Positions 13,979 to 25,430 of a stretch of DNA of 64,000 bases are shown piece by piece; within the stretch, counting starts at the first letter, position 1; every line of letters begins with the position of its first letter. Both the position numbers and the translations under genes were made by a program. The stretch lies in contig CM043945.1 in assembly GCA_014529385.2 (NCBI GenBank), positions 147,928,241 through 147,992,240 on the forward strand, given 5' to 3'. The notes beneath the pieces were generated by a model. That model worked only from the letters and a program-made list of their open reading frames with translations, was not told the origin of the DNA and searched no databases. Origin of the DNA: Adiantum capillus-veneris (Eukaryota; Streptophyta; Polypodiopsida; Polypodiales; Pteridaceae).

Positions 13979-15290
13979 ACATCTTATGGGCCTAAGGCCA
14001 CATAGTGTAAATATACTCATCATGAAATACCTATATAGCACCCTATGGCCCAACGGCCATAGGATGTACATCTATCCACCATGAAACACCTATTGCTCTA
14101 GCACCCTATGGCCCCAAGGCCATAGGGTGTACATGTACCCACCACAAAACACCAATAACTAGCATCCTATGGCCCAAAGGACATAGCATGTACATGTACC
14201 TATGCCACAAAACACCGATTGCTAGCACCCTATGGCATAAATTCCATAGCATGTACATATACCTGACACGAAAAACCTATTGCTAGCACACCCTATGGCC
14301 CAAAGGCCATAGCATGTACATGTACCTGTCACGAAACACCTATTGCTAGCACCCTATGTCCCCAAGGCCTTAGGATGTACATCCACCAGCCATGAAATAC
14401 CTATTGCTAGCACCCTATGTCCCCAACATATACCCTCCACAAAACACCTATTGCTAGCACCCTATGGCCCCAAGGCCATAGGATGTACATATACCCTCTT
14501 TGAAACACTTGTAGCTAACACCCTATGGCCCCAAGGCCCGATGTACATATACTTGCCGTCAAACACCTATAGCTATCACCCTATGGCCCCAAGGCCATAG
14601 GATGTGAATTTACCCGCGCCATGAAACATCTAGGTCCATGTACATCTATCTTACACGAAACACCTACAGCTACATCTATCCGCCATGAAACTAGCACCCT
14701 TTGGCCCAAAGGCTATAGGATGTACATATCCCCACCATGAAACACCTATGGCTAGCACCCTATGTGGCCCAAAGGCCATAGCATGTACATGTACTTGCCA
14801 CAAAACACCTATTGCTAGCACCCTATGGCCCCAAGGCCATAGGATGTACATATAGTCATTACAAATATCTACATACGACATCCTATGGCCATAGGTTGTA
14901 TGCATATTCATCACAAAACATCCACGTCTAGCACCATAAGTTTATAAGTCCATAGGATATATACATACTCATGAAACACCAACATAGGATATATACATAC
15001 TCATCATCATGAAACACCAACATATAGCATCCTATGGCCCTGGGGCATAGGATGTATACATATTTATCTCAAAATACCTACATAGAATCCTGTGGCCCTA
15101 AGGACATAGGATGTATCATGAAACACCTACATATAGTACCCTATGGCCCTAAGTCCATAGGATGTATCATGAAACACCTACATATAGTACCCTATTGTCC
15201 TAAGGGCATAGGATGTGTCATGGAACCCCTACATATATACATCCTATGACCCCAATGCCATAGGATGTATATATACTCATCATGAAAACG
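13979..15290 (+). repeat. 62-bp palindromic satellite array
   Basis: Tandem units of 58-64 bp, clearest at 14041-14640. Each has the core CCCTATGGCC, a 3-5 base spacer and GGCCATAGG, then GATGTACATATACC-like sequence and CATGAAACACCTA. Core starts fall at 14041, 14104, 14165, 14228, 14292, 14352, 14413, 14460, 14521 and 14579. One 47-bp step marks a unit that lost its second arm. Right of 14860 the units degrade and shorten. Short frames across the array are not genes. Confidence 0.9.
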
Positions 15291-15619
15291 ATATATGTGT
15301 ACTCGTCGTGAGGTGATCTTGAGGAGTCTATATGTACTCTTCATGAAACACATACGAAAGTCAACCTATGTCCCTTATCCCATAAGTTGTTCCTTTGTGA
15401 TGCTTCTTGGTCTTAAATGTATCCTTCCATGCATCTACATAGACCTCTTTGGCTACGTGGGAATCTTCTCACACCTAGATATAGAACCCTTTGCCCCTAG
15501 GGCCATAGAATGCACACAAGGTTCTTTGAGTTTCTTCTTCAGTGACATAAACAACAAAGCAACCTATTGCCATAAATAAGATTGGCAATGTCAAATTACA
15601 TGTAAATTTCTAGATACTT

Positions 15620-16440
15620 GTGTTGGTTTGTTTAACAAATATTTGTGTGAACCTTCTTGTAGGTATGGTTTATAAAAACGGTGATAGAGTGTGCATGTTT
15701 GTAACCACACAAAAGGTTTCCATTGGGAGTGTATGTGAAGTAGAACCAAATGCATATTGTTCTAGCATGCTTATTGGGAAAGGCAACGTATCAATGTCAG
15801 TTTATTTTTGTTTTGAAAAGAAAGCATTCAACAATGGATGCATTGACAATGGGAGATGTTTTTCACAGTATTGTGAAATGGAGTATAGGGTTGTTGTAGC
15901 ATATGAATGAGACAAGGGGTTCATATGCATGATGCTGACAAACCAATGGGATCATTGGAGCACAATATGATGGAATGAGCTACGTACAAGGAGGTTTTGA
16001 AGGATAAGAGTGTTCAACTGTGAGATGAAATCAAAACACATGTAGTAGCCGAATGGGTTGTCATGTATGTCTGTCCATTTGAATCCATAAACTTTGGTGA
16101 GCTAGGTGAAGATAACATTGGTATTGGTATTAAAACATCCTATGCTGGTGAGGCTACTATTTCTACTGAATCTAATGTACGTACCATCAATCTAGTATAT
16201 TGGTCTATCAACAAAGTGGGAATTATGGATGGAACAGAATTGTTACAGTATGAGGATTCACATGCTATGGATGAGTTGCAAGATACATCCATAGTTTCCA
16301 CTTTGTCTATCAACAGATGGAAAAGAATTGTTACAGTATGAGGATTTACATGCTATGGATAAGCTGCAAGATACATGCATTGAATCAGCTCATTTGTTAG
16401 AGCCTATTTCAAAAACCAAAAGTATTGCTTTATAAATAGG
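15620..16440 (+). pseudogene. Unrecognised decayed coding sequence
   Basis: Two open pieces, 15620-15910 and 16063-16341, look protein-like rather than random. The first (GDRVCMFVTTQKVSIGSV and following) faintly recalls plant Tnp1/En-Spm-like transposase-associated domains, but this is a weak impression. The second includes a tandem duplication of about 90 bp: ELLQYEDSHAMDELQDT and a second copy with HAMDKLQDT, the latter past a stop. It may be an upstream part of the pseudogene that follows at 16660. No function can be assigned. Confidence 0.35.
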
Positions 16441-16659
16441 AAGCCAAAAATATTTGTGAAACCCTCTAAGAAATCCAACCAAGCATCCTTACCATCTGTC
16501 TAGATCATTTCAACCATAGATTGCTGCTTCAGAAGGTGTTGTCAATATGCCAATCGCGGTAAGGTCATGTATATATGCAATGAATTCTGGGGACAAAGTT
16601 TGCAAAATAGAACCAACAATGTATACGATACAATATTGACTGCTTGAAGTGAGAACAAA

Positions 16660-18017
16660 ACAATCTGCTATGTATTTTCTCTTAATGGCAATAAGGTTTG
16701 TAGTAGATCTTGGTACAAAATGAATGGCATTCCAAAAAACTTCTTTTTATCATTAACATGAACATTTTGAGAATGGGGTTCGACGCTCAGTCCATGGTAA
16801 TGATGGTTTTACAAGAAAAGGAAGAGACCATACAAAAATGGGAAGGACATTGATACACTCTTTTGTTGAGAAAAACTCAGAGAGAATAACACATAAGAGT
16901 AGAACTATGGAAGATGGTACTACGGAAACCTTGCTTGCAATACTGAACATGTACAAGTAGATAGAAATTTTACATGATGTCAATAAAATGATCGAGAGTA
17001 TGAGTCTCAAGCCAATGTCTAGAACTACATTCAATAGGGTTTGCAATACAGAGTTTGCTAATGTGAGCTTGTAAAAAACAAGTGAGTTCTCCAAATGTGT
17101 TATGTGTAGTCAAATAAAGTCTCAACTAGAGTCAACAGAATGATGAATTGATTGTACGTTTGAAGTATGAACATAGAATTCACATGATGCAACAACAAAT
17201 TTGTAGGAATAAGTACTACACATGGCGTAAGTCCTCGCAAATTGAAAAGGATAAGTATTTATGCATTATACATGATAAAATGGATAAAAAAAAGACAGCA
17301 ATACCTAGATTGCATGTGAACTCAAAAATACTATGTGAGTGCATGTCAACGACATGTATCATTAACCTGTATGATAACACATGGACATGGTCATGGGATG
17401 TATGGTCATTTCTTGCATACTAATGGTCTATGGCCTTCAAATCCCAATGCTACAACTGGTTCCCTTATATTATGCTTACAAAATTTGGAAAGAACAAATA
17501 ACCACGGACTAGGAGATTTATGCCATGATGGTATTCCACACAACAATGTAACATTATTCAATGCATTGAACTCAAGGACGACTCTCAACCACCAAAACCG
17601 GATGAGGCAAGAGCATGAGAGGAATGCATCAACAATAACGCCACTATTGGCCATTGAAGATGTAATGAAGAGATTGCTAACTTGCAATCATACTCCTCTC
17701 AATGTGTTGTGGATACCATGTCCACTCCCATGTTTCCAAAATTGCATGAGAATCTTTTGCTATAGCTAGATAATTGTGAAGGAGAGAATAAGAATCAAAA
17801 TTTATTTGCATACTTATCCTTGCTAGTAGCAAAAGGTGTTTTCAGAACCATGCATTGGGGATTCTTAATGGTGGCTCATACACATGAGGACATAGATGCA
17901 ATGTTTAGCAGGTTCTCAAAGAGATTGCAAACAGGAATGACATTCACTTTTCCACATTTGATGGAACATTTTCAAAAATGTGAGAGCTCAGCTCCAAGGG
18001 GTGGAAGACCTGCATAA
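16660..18017 (+). pseudogene. DUF7869-type protein, decayed copy
   Basis: Pieces in order: a basic segment near 16770-16900 (HGNDGFTRKGRDH, FVEKNSERITHKS), a MSRTTFNRVCNTEF segment near 17015-17050, a CVMCSQIKSQLEST Cys pair near 17100, the 17148-17330 stretch, MITHGHGHGMYGHF near 17350-17410, and the hallmark LDNCEGENKNQNLFAYLSLL into HTHEDIDAMFSRFS near 17766-17925. The last block is the conserved core of DUF7869 proteins, found in plants, oomycetes and animals and often in transposon-like settings. Their biochemical role is not established. Several stops and at least two frame changes show it is dead. Confidence 0.6.
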
Positions 18018-18299
18018 GCAATTAAAATCCCACCTAATGTTGTGGAGAAAGCACAAGCTAGCTTAATAGGAGAAATTGAATAGCATTTCATTTTTTTTCT
18101 TGTTATCCCTGTTTATGTATGAAAATAAAATTTTGGATGTGACAAAAAAAGGTTTTTCTCAACACCACCATTTTCTTGAGAATCTATATCTTTGTCTAAT
18201 GTAACACAAGTACTCAACAAAAAAACTTATCTATAACAATCCCAAATTAAATGAAATTTTCTCAAATCAAATGAGAAATAGGAATCCATAGGCATTGAA

Positions 18300-18880
18300 A
18301 TCAGTCCCAAAGTTGTGGGATTTTCCCAAAGAGTGTTTTATGTTATGGACAAAGGTTTTCTAGCTACATTCAAATATTTATGTCATGCTTGTTATTGGTC
18401 GGTTATGAAAAATGATGTTAATCAGTATGTTTTATCTTGTTTGATTTGCCAAAAGATAAAATCTACCATTAAAATCCTCTTCGTATTGCTAAAAAACATT
18501 AGAATCATATTTCATAGGATTTTGTAACTGGTTTTTCACTCATTGTTCACAAGCATGATATGATTTGGATTGTCATTGGATAGTTTTTCTAAAAAAGCAT
18601 ATTTCATACCCTACAAGAAGGCTCTTAGGGCACATCAAGCTACACTTCTATTTTTAAAAATTGTCTTTCGGCATCACGGTTTACCGAAGGCGACAATATC
18701 AGATTGAGATTCCAAATTTTGTTGCTCTTTTTCAACTACAATTTTTAAGAACCTGAGTGCTATACTTGATTTGAATTTTGTATTTCATCCCGAGTCAGAC
18801 AGTCAAACCGAAGTAACTAAACAGACAATAATTGATTGCATTCTCAACCAAAGAAATGAATTGATTACGTACATATTTTA
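18300..18880 (+). pseudogene. Ty3/gypsy integrase remnant
   Basis: The zinc-binding part survives as HACYWSVMKNDVNQYVLSCLICQKIKS (18380-18465). Broken frames follow with integrase-core signatures: a DSFSKKAY-like stretch near 18575, FRHHGLPKATISD-like sequence near 18665-18705, and HPESDSQTEVTKQT at 18785-18830, which includes the region of the catalytic Glu. Many stops and shifts. Flanking protease, RT and LTRs were not recognised. Confidence 0.65.
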
Positions 18881-18990
18881 TAGTTTGCTTATAGCAATAC
18901 CACTTTCTAATTGTAGCTGGTGGAACCTACCCCGCAGGATAGCCTATACAGGAATTGGCTCAGCAAGTCACTTGACAAAATTACCAGTAA

Positions 18991-19042
18991 AATTACCAGG
19001 CCTTATATGATAGTGCAACCAATCATATAGGGCCTGGTAATT
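18991..19042. repeat. 21-bp inverted repeat hairpin
   Basis: Arms 18991-19011 and 19022-19042 pair with about two mismatches (core TACCAGGCC...GGCCTGGTA) around the 10-base loop AGTGCAACCA. Loop-like sequence GTGCAACCAATCA is repeated just downstream near 19062. Confidence 0.75.
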
Positions 19043-19049
19043 ACTAGTA

Positions 19050-20600
19050 ATTACCAGGATAGTGCAACCAATCAGACACCAGTACATGATGCTATAAATA
19101 GGATCCAATACTTCCATTTTTATGGGTTTATTGAGTTGGTTGTCAATCGATCTATCGATAAATTGGAACTCTTGTTTCTCTTGTAACTAGTCGGTAAATG
19201 CTTTATAGAGCTTATGAGTACTAAATATTGTATAGATTGTACTTCCAAACTTTATACTTTTGAACCAGTTTATGAATCTAAATCTTTAATTCTATTTGTA
19301 GCAGTTCATGTTACCTGAAGTCTTTCATTTCAGTTGAGTTGTCTGTCTGACTTTTTCATCTGATCTACTCAAGTCTGATTCTGTTGATCTAATCTAACTT
19401 GACATTTGGCTTCCAAATCTGAAATTCTAACCCATGAATAGATGTTAATTGACCAAATCACTCCATTTTGGTGTTCATGGTGGTGAGTTAAAACTCTTGA
19501 AAAGAAAAAGTCTTCTACTTAGAATTCAGAGTCAATCAGCTATTTGCAATGCCTCCTTTCTTTCCAATACAAGGAAGAAGAGCTACTATAGTGTTTACTG
19601 AAGATGAGGAACATATCAACACAATAGTCGAGAAATAAGAGTAGGGATTTGATAAACAACCATGCCTTTAGAGTGAAGAAATGGATATAAATTCAGGGAG
19701 GAGGGAGTGAGGAACATTGAGTCTCTCAAAACTCATCACATTGAAGAAGAAAACATTCAGAGAAGACTGAGAGATGCTCTCATTTTCGTGGATATTGAAA
19801 TTTAGATGGGAAAGGGAAAGTGAAAGTTTATATTGATGTGAATGATGCCAATAGGCATAGTAAGCGAGCAAGAAAAAACCTTTGGCTAAGGTATAACAGC
19901 CAATTTTTGTAAAACCTAAAAGAGCTTTTTTGGATAATAAGCATACGACGTTTTTGTAATACTCTAGGTACTCTCCTTCATTTTCAAGATCATAACTCCC
20001 TCGTAGATTATCCACCATTTGATGTGTTGTCTACTTCATCACGTTCACAGGTGAAACCTCTTTGCGACATTGTAAGTCTCTCGTGATAAACTTTGTTTTT
20101 GGTGTATCTAACCTCCTTATTAATCTGCTCATAACTAAAAATTTACATAATGAAATTGCATTTTATGCATAGAATGGTTGCTAGGGCATCATTTGCTAAG
20201 CTCTAGGATACATTCATGGCCAAAAATAGTTAGGTCAAATCTGCCTTGTAGATAATAATCGCAATTTGGCAAGTTCTAGAAAGGGGATTTGAGGACATAG
20301 GTATATGTCTTTGGTTATTATCTAGTTGCCTACAAGTTTGGTCTCAATTGGACCTTGTTTGTTTAGTGAATCAACAAGAATTTCTTACGGGTGTTGTAGT
20401 TAGCGATTGCTATCTGACCTGCACTTGAGTGTAGCTTCAAGTAGTAGAGATTGAGTGTGTGTGTTTTTCAAGAGCATGACAACCTCTTGGAGCCTTTATT
20501 CACTAGTCGAGTCAACTCAGTCCCACAATGTGACATTTATGTAGGTAGTTTTTAGTGTCTCTACAATAAGATAGCGAGGCATGGCAGCTAGCAGCGAGCT
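19050..20600. other. Decayed sequence, probably LTR in its right part
   Basis: No gene seen. The portion immediately left of the primer-site-like motif at 20612 would be LTR. Confidence 0.3.
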
Positions 20601-20607
20601 CACATTT

Positions 20608-20640
20608 TGGTGTTGTTGTCGGGGACGAGGTGACCTAAAC
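20608..20640 (+). promoter_or_regulatory. Degenerate Athila/Tat-type primer-binding region
   Basis: TTTTGGTGTTGTTGTCGGGGAC at about 20613-20634 (shown here in part) differs from the usual plant gypsy TTGGCGCCGTTGCCGGGGA chiefly by C-to-T changes. It marks the 5' end of an old plus-strand element whose body (20650-22250) is no longer readable. Confidence 0.5.
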
Positions 20641-20649
20641 TAGGGAAAA

Positions 20650-22250
20650 ATCCCATTGCTCAATTGTATTTTTTGAAACTTCCTCTAGAATGGCCTAGAG
20701 TACAAAAACCAACTCTTAGAAACCGCACAATTGAGTTGTGCCTACTTCAGCTGTGTAGAGGTGCCTTGGGATTAATTGTACTCGTCAAGGACCTTTAGGT
20801 TTAGATTAGGCATTTTTGAGTGGTTGATAGCTTAAACTATGTTAGAGTCTGGGGATTGATACTCACTTCAAAAAGAAAAACAAGAAAAAAACCAGTGTTG
20901 GTATACACTTCCACTACCATTTGTTGAGTTGATTAGAAATACATAAGTAGACATTGAGGAGGATTTCTCACCTATCTCACCCTTTTAATTGTCATCAGTG
21001 AAGTGTTTTACAAAATTTCAAAGTTTTCAGGTATGAAACTCATGAGGTGAGTTGGAAAGACCAAAAACAACATTTTTAATCACCAAAAATCTATAACAAC
21101 TTGTTAAGTCAAAAATCAGTTTTCAAGAAAAATTTCAAAAATTTGGCTGAGAGATAGTAGCAATTATTATCTCCTACTGTAAAATGTCATTTTTTGGAAT
21201 TTCTTTTAATAGGATTGGGTCTAGAGTAGTAATAGAGTACTTGGGAAAAGCTTCAAGTAATTTGGATAACATCTAACTTGTTTGACTACTTGAAATGCAT
21301 CTAAAATTGCCAGACATAGAGACTATTGCAAGATTGAGCCAAATTTGTTTATAAATTCTAAAACCTCATTCAAAGCTTCTTGAACATACACTTAACCATT
21401 GTTGGGTCTCTTGCTGGCCAGAGAGCTCATTTTTAACATTTTTTGGTTCACAAGGTTAATAGACACCTCATACATGTAAGTTAGAAAGTTTGAAGTCATT
21501 TGGACATTATTTCCTTCTTGAAATTATTTTTTTTGAAATTGAAAGTTACAAACTGGTCCTTTGGTTGGGTACATTGGCAGGATTGAATTTGAAAATTTTG
21601 ACAAAGATTCCTTGTATATACTTGTAGATTAATAGACTGATTGATTCACCTTTGGTCAAGATCAAGCTTGAGCGACAACCAACTTGGAGATACGACTGAA
21701 ATAGGTTGGTATTAGTGCTAAAGTCCAGGTATTCCTTTTCATTGAGTATTTTGAGTCTTTATCTACCTTGATCAGAACGTGTCATAGCAAATCAGGGTTG
21801 TAATTGCAAAAAATTGAGAGTAGAGTGTCTACTAAGGAGAGCGTAAATCAAGGGAAATTGTTAGAGACCATAATGGAAGAAATGCTTGATGCTTACTCTT
21901 GCTCGAGTGCCAAGTTGTCTTCCTTTTCTACTCAATCGGAGATGAGAACCTCTCCCAGGTTCAAACACATACTAAAACTTACTCCGGCTCAAGTTCCAAG
22001 ATGTCTTTCTTTTCTACTCAATCAGGGATGGGAACCTCTCCCAGGTTCAAACATATATTGACACATACTGAACTTCTTGAAGACTAACACGCATGTGTCT
22101 CAAATTTATCTCAACCCTAATGAAGAGTATGTGGTTAGAGTTGATGACCACACAATCAAATTTGAGGAAGAGGTTAGAGCCAACAAATAGGGTACCTTCT
22201 AAATGGAACAAAATGGAATGCAACACAATTTCTCATTGCAGGTATTCTTG
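20650..22250. other. Unreadable retroelement body
   Basis: No supported gene. Between 21890 and 22060 a segment with CTCGAGTGCCAAGTTGTCTT and CTCTCCCAGGTTCAAACA is present twice, about 83 bp apart (tandem duplication). Confidence 0.35.
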
Positions 22251-22284
22251 AAATACACATCACAACATAGAGGAACCTTTGGCT

Positions 22285-22745
22285 TCACATCACCTTGGAT
22301 CCAATCTCACTCAAACTCTCTAGCTTCCATTCCTTATGATTTGCAACCTTAACTACATCCTCAAATGTCTTTAGTCTTTTAAGCTCAACCTTCAAACTCA
22401 AATTAACCCTCAACTTTTGCATAAACATACACCTCTTAGGCATAAGAGGAGGAACATCATTACCCAAAGCAACACACCACCTCTTTCACATATCACTAAG
22501 CTGCTTCAAAAAGCTATCTACACTCTGGTTTTCACCCTATACAAGCCCTTCAATGGGGTGCCATAATAATCTTGGTCCTCTACCTACTTATACTTCTCAA
22601 GAAAATCCTTCTTTAATGCATGAAAAGTCACTATCTATCAAGGTCAAGATGATTTCAACCAAGACTCATACTCATCATAATATGTCCTTGCATCCTCTTT
22701 CAAGAAAAATAAAAAAATCGAATTCATCATCGTCCTCACCTACAT
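22285..22745 (-). pseudogene. Retroelement gag fragment
   Basis: The minus frame at 22285-22467 (MPKRCMFMQKLRVNLSLK, then LKTFEDVVKVANHKEW) has the look of a retroelement gag C-terminal region. Upstream on the same strand, sequence with FLKQLSDMWKRW-like content continues to about 22700 with stops. It is a separate unit from the gag at 22953-23642. Confidence 0.45.
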
Positions 22746-22952
22746 GACCATAGAACCTTGGAAGCTCTACCATCATAGCCATTGAAGCTATCAATTGAAG
22801 ACCAATTCAAGAAGATCCTTGATGGTAGGCACCAAAACAATGTTGGGAAAACAAGCGCAAGGGGAACCTCTATAACAATGTTTCCCAATAGCACTCAAGA
22901 AACAAGATTAGTACCACATATGGTGTCAAAAGTACTCCAACAAAACCACAAC

Positions 22953-23642
22953 TCAAAGAAAAGTGATCCCTTGGGAATTTACATTGCACATTCCTCGGCA
23001 ACAGATTTTAGTAGTACATCTCCAACCATAGTTCCTTGTTGGTGGTTTTGGGTTGGGGGTTTGAGTATTATCCTTGTTTGGTTTTTCTTGTCTGGGTCTG
23101 CTCCATGGACCATAATATCCATCAGTGGCACGTCTGGGTGGTACCCAATGCGGTATAGGCAAAGTGTTATCTTTAAAAGAAGGGGACTCATCAGCTCTTG
23201 CAAAAGTCCAAAAGGAATCGTTGTTGTGGGGTAAGGACTGATGGAATAGAAACCAAGGGAGAACTCACCATAGAAGTGGTCTTGGGTTGGGGGTTTGAGT
23301 ATTATCCTTGCTTCGTTTTTCTTGTCCGGGTCTGCTTCATGGCGTAGGCTTATAAAAATATCCATCAGTGGCACGCCTGGGTGGTACCCAATGTGGTATA
23401 GGCAAAGTGTTATCTTTAAAATAAGGGGACTCATCAGCTTGCAAAAGTCCAAAAGGACTTGCTTTTGTGGGGGTAAGGACTGGTGGAATAGAAACCAGGG
23501 GAGCACTCACCATAGAATTCAAACAAGACTCTCTTTGGTATCCCTGAACTTCAAAGGTTACCCTCCATTGGACGGCTAGGTTGGTAGCTTCAAAAGCCTC
23601 CCCCACAACCCTAGCTCGTGCATATGCATCCTCAAGTTTCAT
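22953..23642 (-). pseudogene. 3' half of a gag split by the hAT insertion
   Basis: The frame at 23337-23642 begins MKLEDAYARARVVGEAFEAT, typical of the end of a plant gag core, then a Pro-rich linker. It is the continuation of the gag piece at 31400-31575, separated by the 7.7-kb hAT element. The region includes a direct duplication with a period of about 234 bp (about 23042-23275 and 23276-23510; landmark TTGGGTTGGGGGTTTGAGT). Frameshifts prevent expression. Confidence 0.6.
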
Positions 23643-23737
23643 TTATACGCCCGTATAACAAAAATTATATGTATAAAACATCAATATACGTTGTATTTCC
23701 GAATAATTACCGAATGACCGTATAAAACCATTTTTGA

Positions 23738-23845
23738 TCGAGATATTTTTCGATCAAAAACTATTTCGATCGAAAAATATCTCGATCGAAAAACTGTATA
23801 TATATATATATAATCGTTGCCGTATTCGATCGAAAAGCATTGTGG
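23738..23845. repeat. Left terminal CGATCGAAA block
   Basis: Four to five GATCGA(A)AAA copies in both orientations, able to fold on themselves, then a TA run (23797-23812) and another TTCGATCGAAAAG. The matching block at the other end is 31238-31285. Confidence 0.8.
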
Positions 23846-23984
23846 ACTTTTTTGGAGTTTGGAGAGCTTGGAGCTTCTGAGAGTTTGGCAGATAGCGACA
23901 GCGTCTTCGGTTTACAACAGTTTTCAGGTATATTTTTTAAATTTTCAGTAAATACTAACTTTTTTTTTGTGTTGTGCTAGACTT

Positions 23985-24260
23985 GTGTGGTGCAGTAGTT
24001 TCGGCTCTCACCACAAAGTTGGCTTGTAGGTCGTAGGCCACTTCGTGGTGTGTAGCCATATGGCTCACTCCAGAGGTGTGTAGAATATAGTTTCCTTTCC
24101 CGTGGTGTGTAGTTATATAACTCACTCCAGGGAAGGCTTAGGGTAACTTTAGATTCTCACTCGTATGGTGTAGTAGTATATCTCTCACCATAGAGATGAG
24201 TTAGGATTAGAGGTCGACTCGTGGAGTGTACTAGGCATGATGCTACACCTCTCACTTCAG
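23985..24260. repeat. Left subterminal hairpin array
   Basis: Five units about 54 bp apart (near 23989, 24048, 24103, 24166, 24216), each with GTG, a self-complementary centre and CTCAC or CAC. Unit 2 has the perfect palindrome AGCCATATGGCT and unit 3 AGTTATATAACT, at the same place in otherwise matching sequence. Later examples of the same design occur at 24903-24922 (TGAGAATATCTCA) and 25016-25035 (TGAGAGCATCTCA). Confidence 0.8.
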
Positions 24261-24264
24261 AGTG

Positions 24265-24852
24265 GCCTATAAAATTTACAATCTTAAAGTAAATCATTAT
24301 TGATTATTCTACATAGAAGCACAAAGATTAACGTTCGTCATTTTAAGAGTGTAGAGATGCATACTTTATATCCTCTTCATCTTAATGCGACTTTCGTTAT
24401 TTTTGTGCTTCTATTTCTGTAGTAACATCATTGTTCATCAACAGATGACTTGGTGTTACTCTGAACGTAGATATATACAACAATTGATTTACATTTGAGA
24501 TTGTTGAGCTGTTTGTTGATGGTTTTGTTGTGCGTTCCACACACTCCATTAGAAATAGCTTATAAAATTTACAATTTTAGATTAAGTCTTTCTGTCATAT
24601 GTGTTACATAGAAACACAATCGTTACCACTCGTTATATTAAGAGTGAAGAGATGCATATTTTCATACCCTCTTCATCTTAATGTGACATACTGGTTACTT
24701 GTGTGTTTCATATTCCAAAAGAACATCATTTTTCATCATTAAATGACTTGGTGTTGTTTTGGACGTAAACACATACGATAGGTAACTTACATATGCAATT
24801 GTTAATTTATCCGTTGATAGTTGTGTTGTGAGTTCCACACACTTTATCAGGG
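24265..24852. repeat. Tandem duplication with internal hairpins, unit about 294 bp
   Basis: Copy 1 (24265-24552) and copy 2 (24558-24852) both start TATAAAATTTACAATYTTAGA-like and end GTTCCACACACT. Each folds: GAAGCACAA pairs with TTGTGCTTC in copy 1, GAAACACAA with TTGTGTGTTTC in copy 2. An inner stem joins AAGAGTGWAGAG with CTCTTCATCTT. Confidence 0.75.
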
Positions 24853-25043
24853 ATTAGATTGATAAAAACTATCAATCTATTTTACAACAGCATCCAGGAC
24901 TTGTGCTGAGAATATCTCACACTAGCTGAGTTGTTCACATGTACGATTTTCCAACCCGTTAGATGTAATTTCTTTCATCATCTCACACTTCTGCACATAG
25001 CAGGGTCCAGTTCTTGTGCTGAGAGCATCTCACACTCCTGGCC

Positions 25044-25186
<143 letters not shown>

Positions 25187-25430
25187 ATTTTCATGGTCGA
25201 TTCGCACAATGTTTTTTGTAATCATAAGATTTTCTCTTTAATTTGCAATAATTTAATATTGTTTAATAAATTTGAATCATCATTTAATATATATAGGGTT
25301 AACACTCATTATATGATAACTATGTTACTATGGTGTACAATCTTTTCGTAAGATTCTTAATTTATAATTTTGTCATACAGATACGGCAGACACGAAGCTA
25401 GCAAAACATCAATGAAAGTTCGTCTCCAAC

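Noticed and set aside
13979-15290. Possible CRISPR array
   Set aside because: Repeats are palindromic and regularly spaced, but spacers are themselves repeated, the genome is plant nuclear and no cas genes exist.
22979-23506. 175-codon minus-strand frame
   Set aside because: It spans the 234-bp duplication in another frame than the gag-like one and reads the same residues twice; more likely a shadow or shifted linker.
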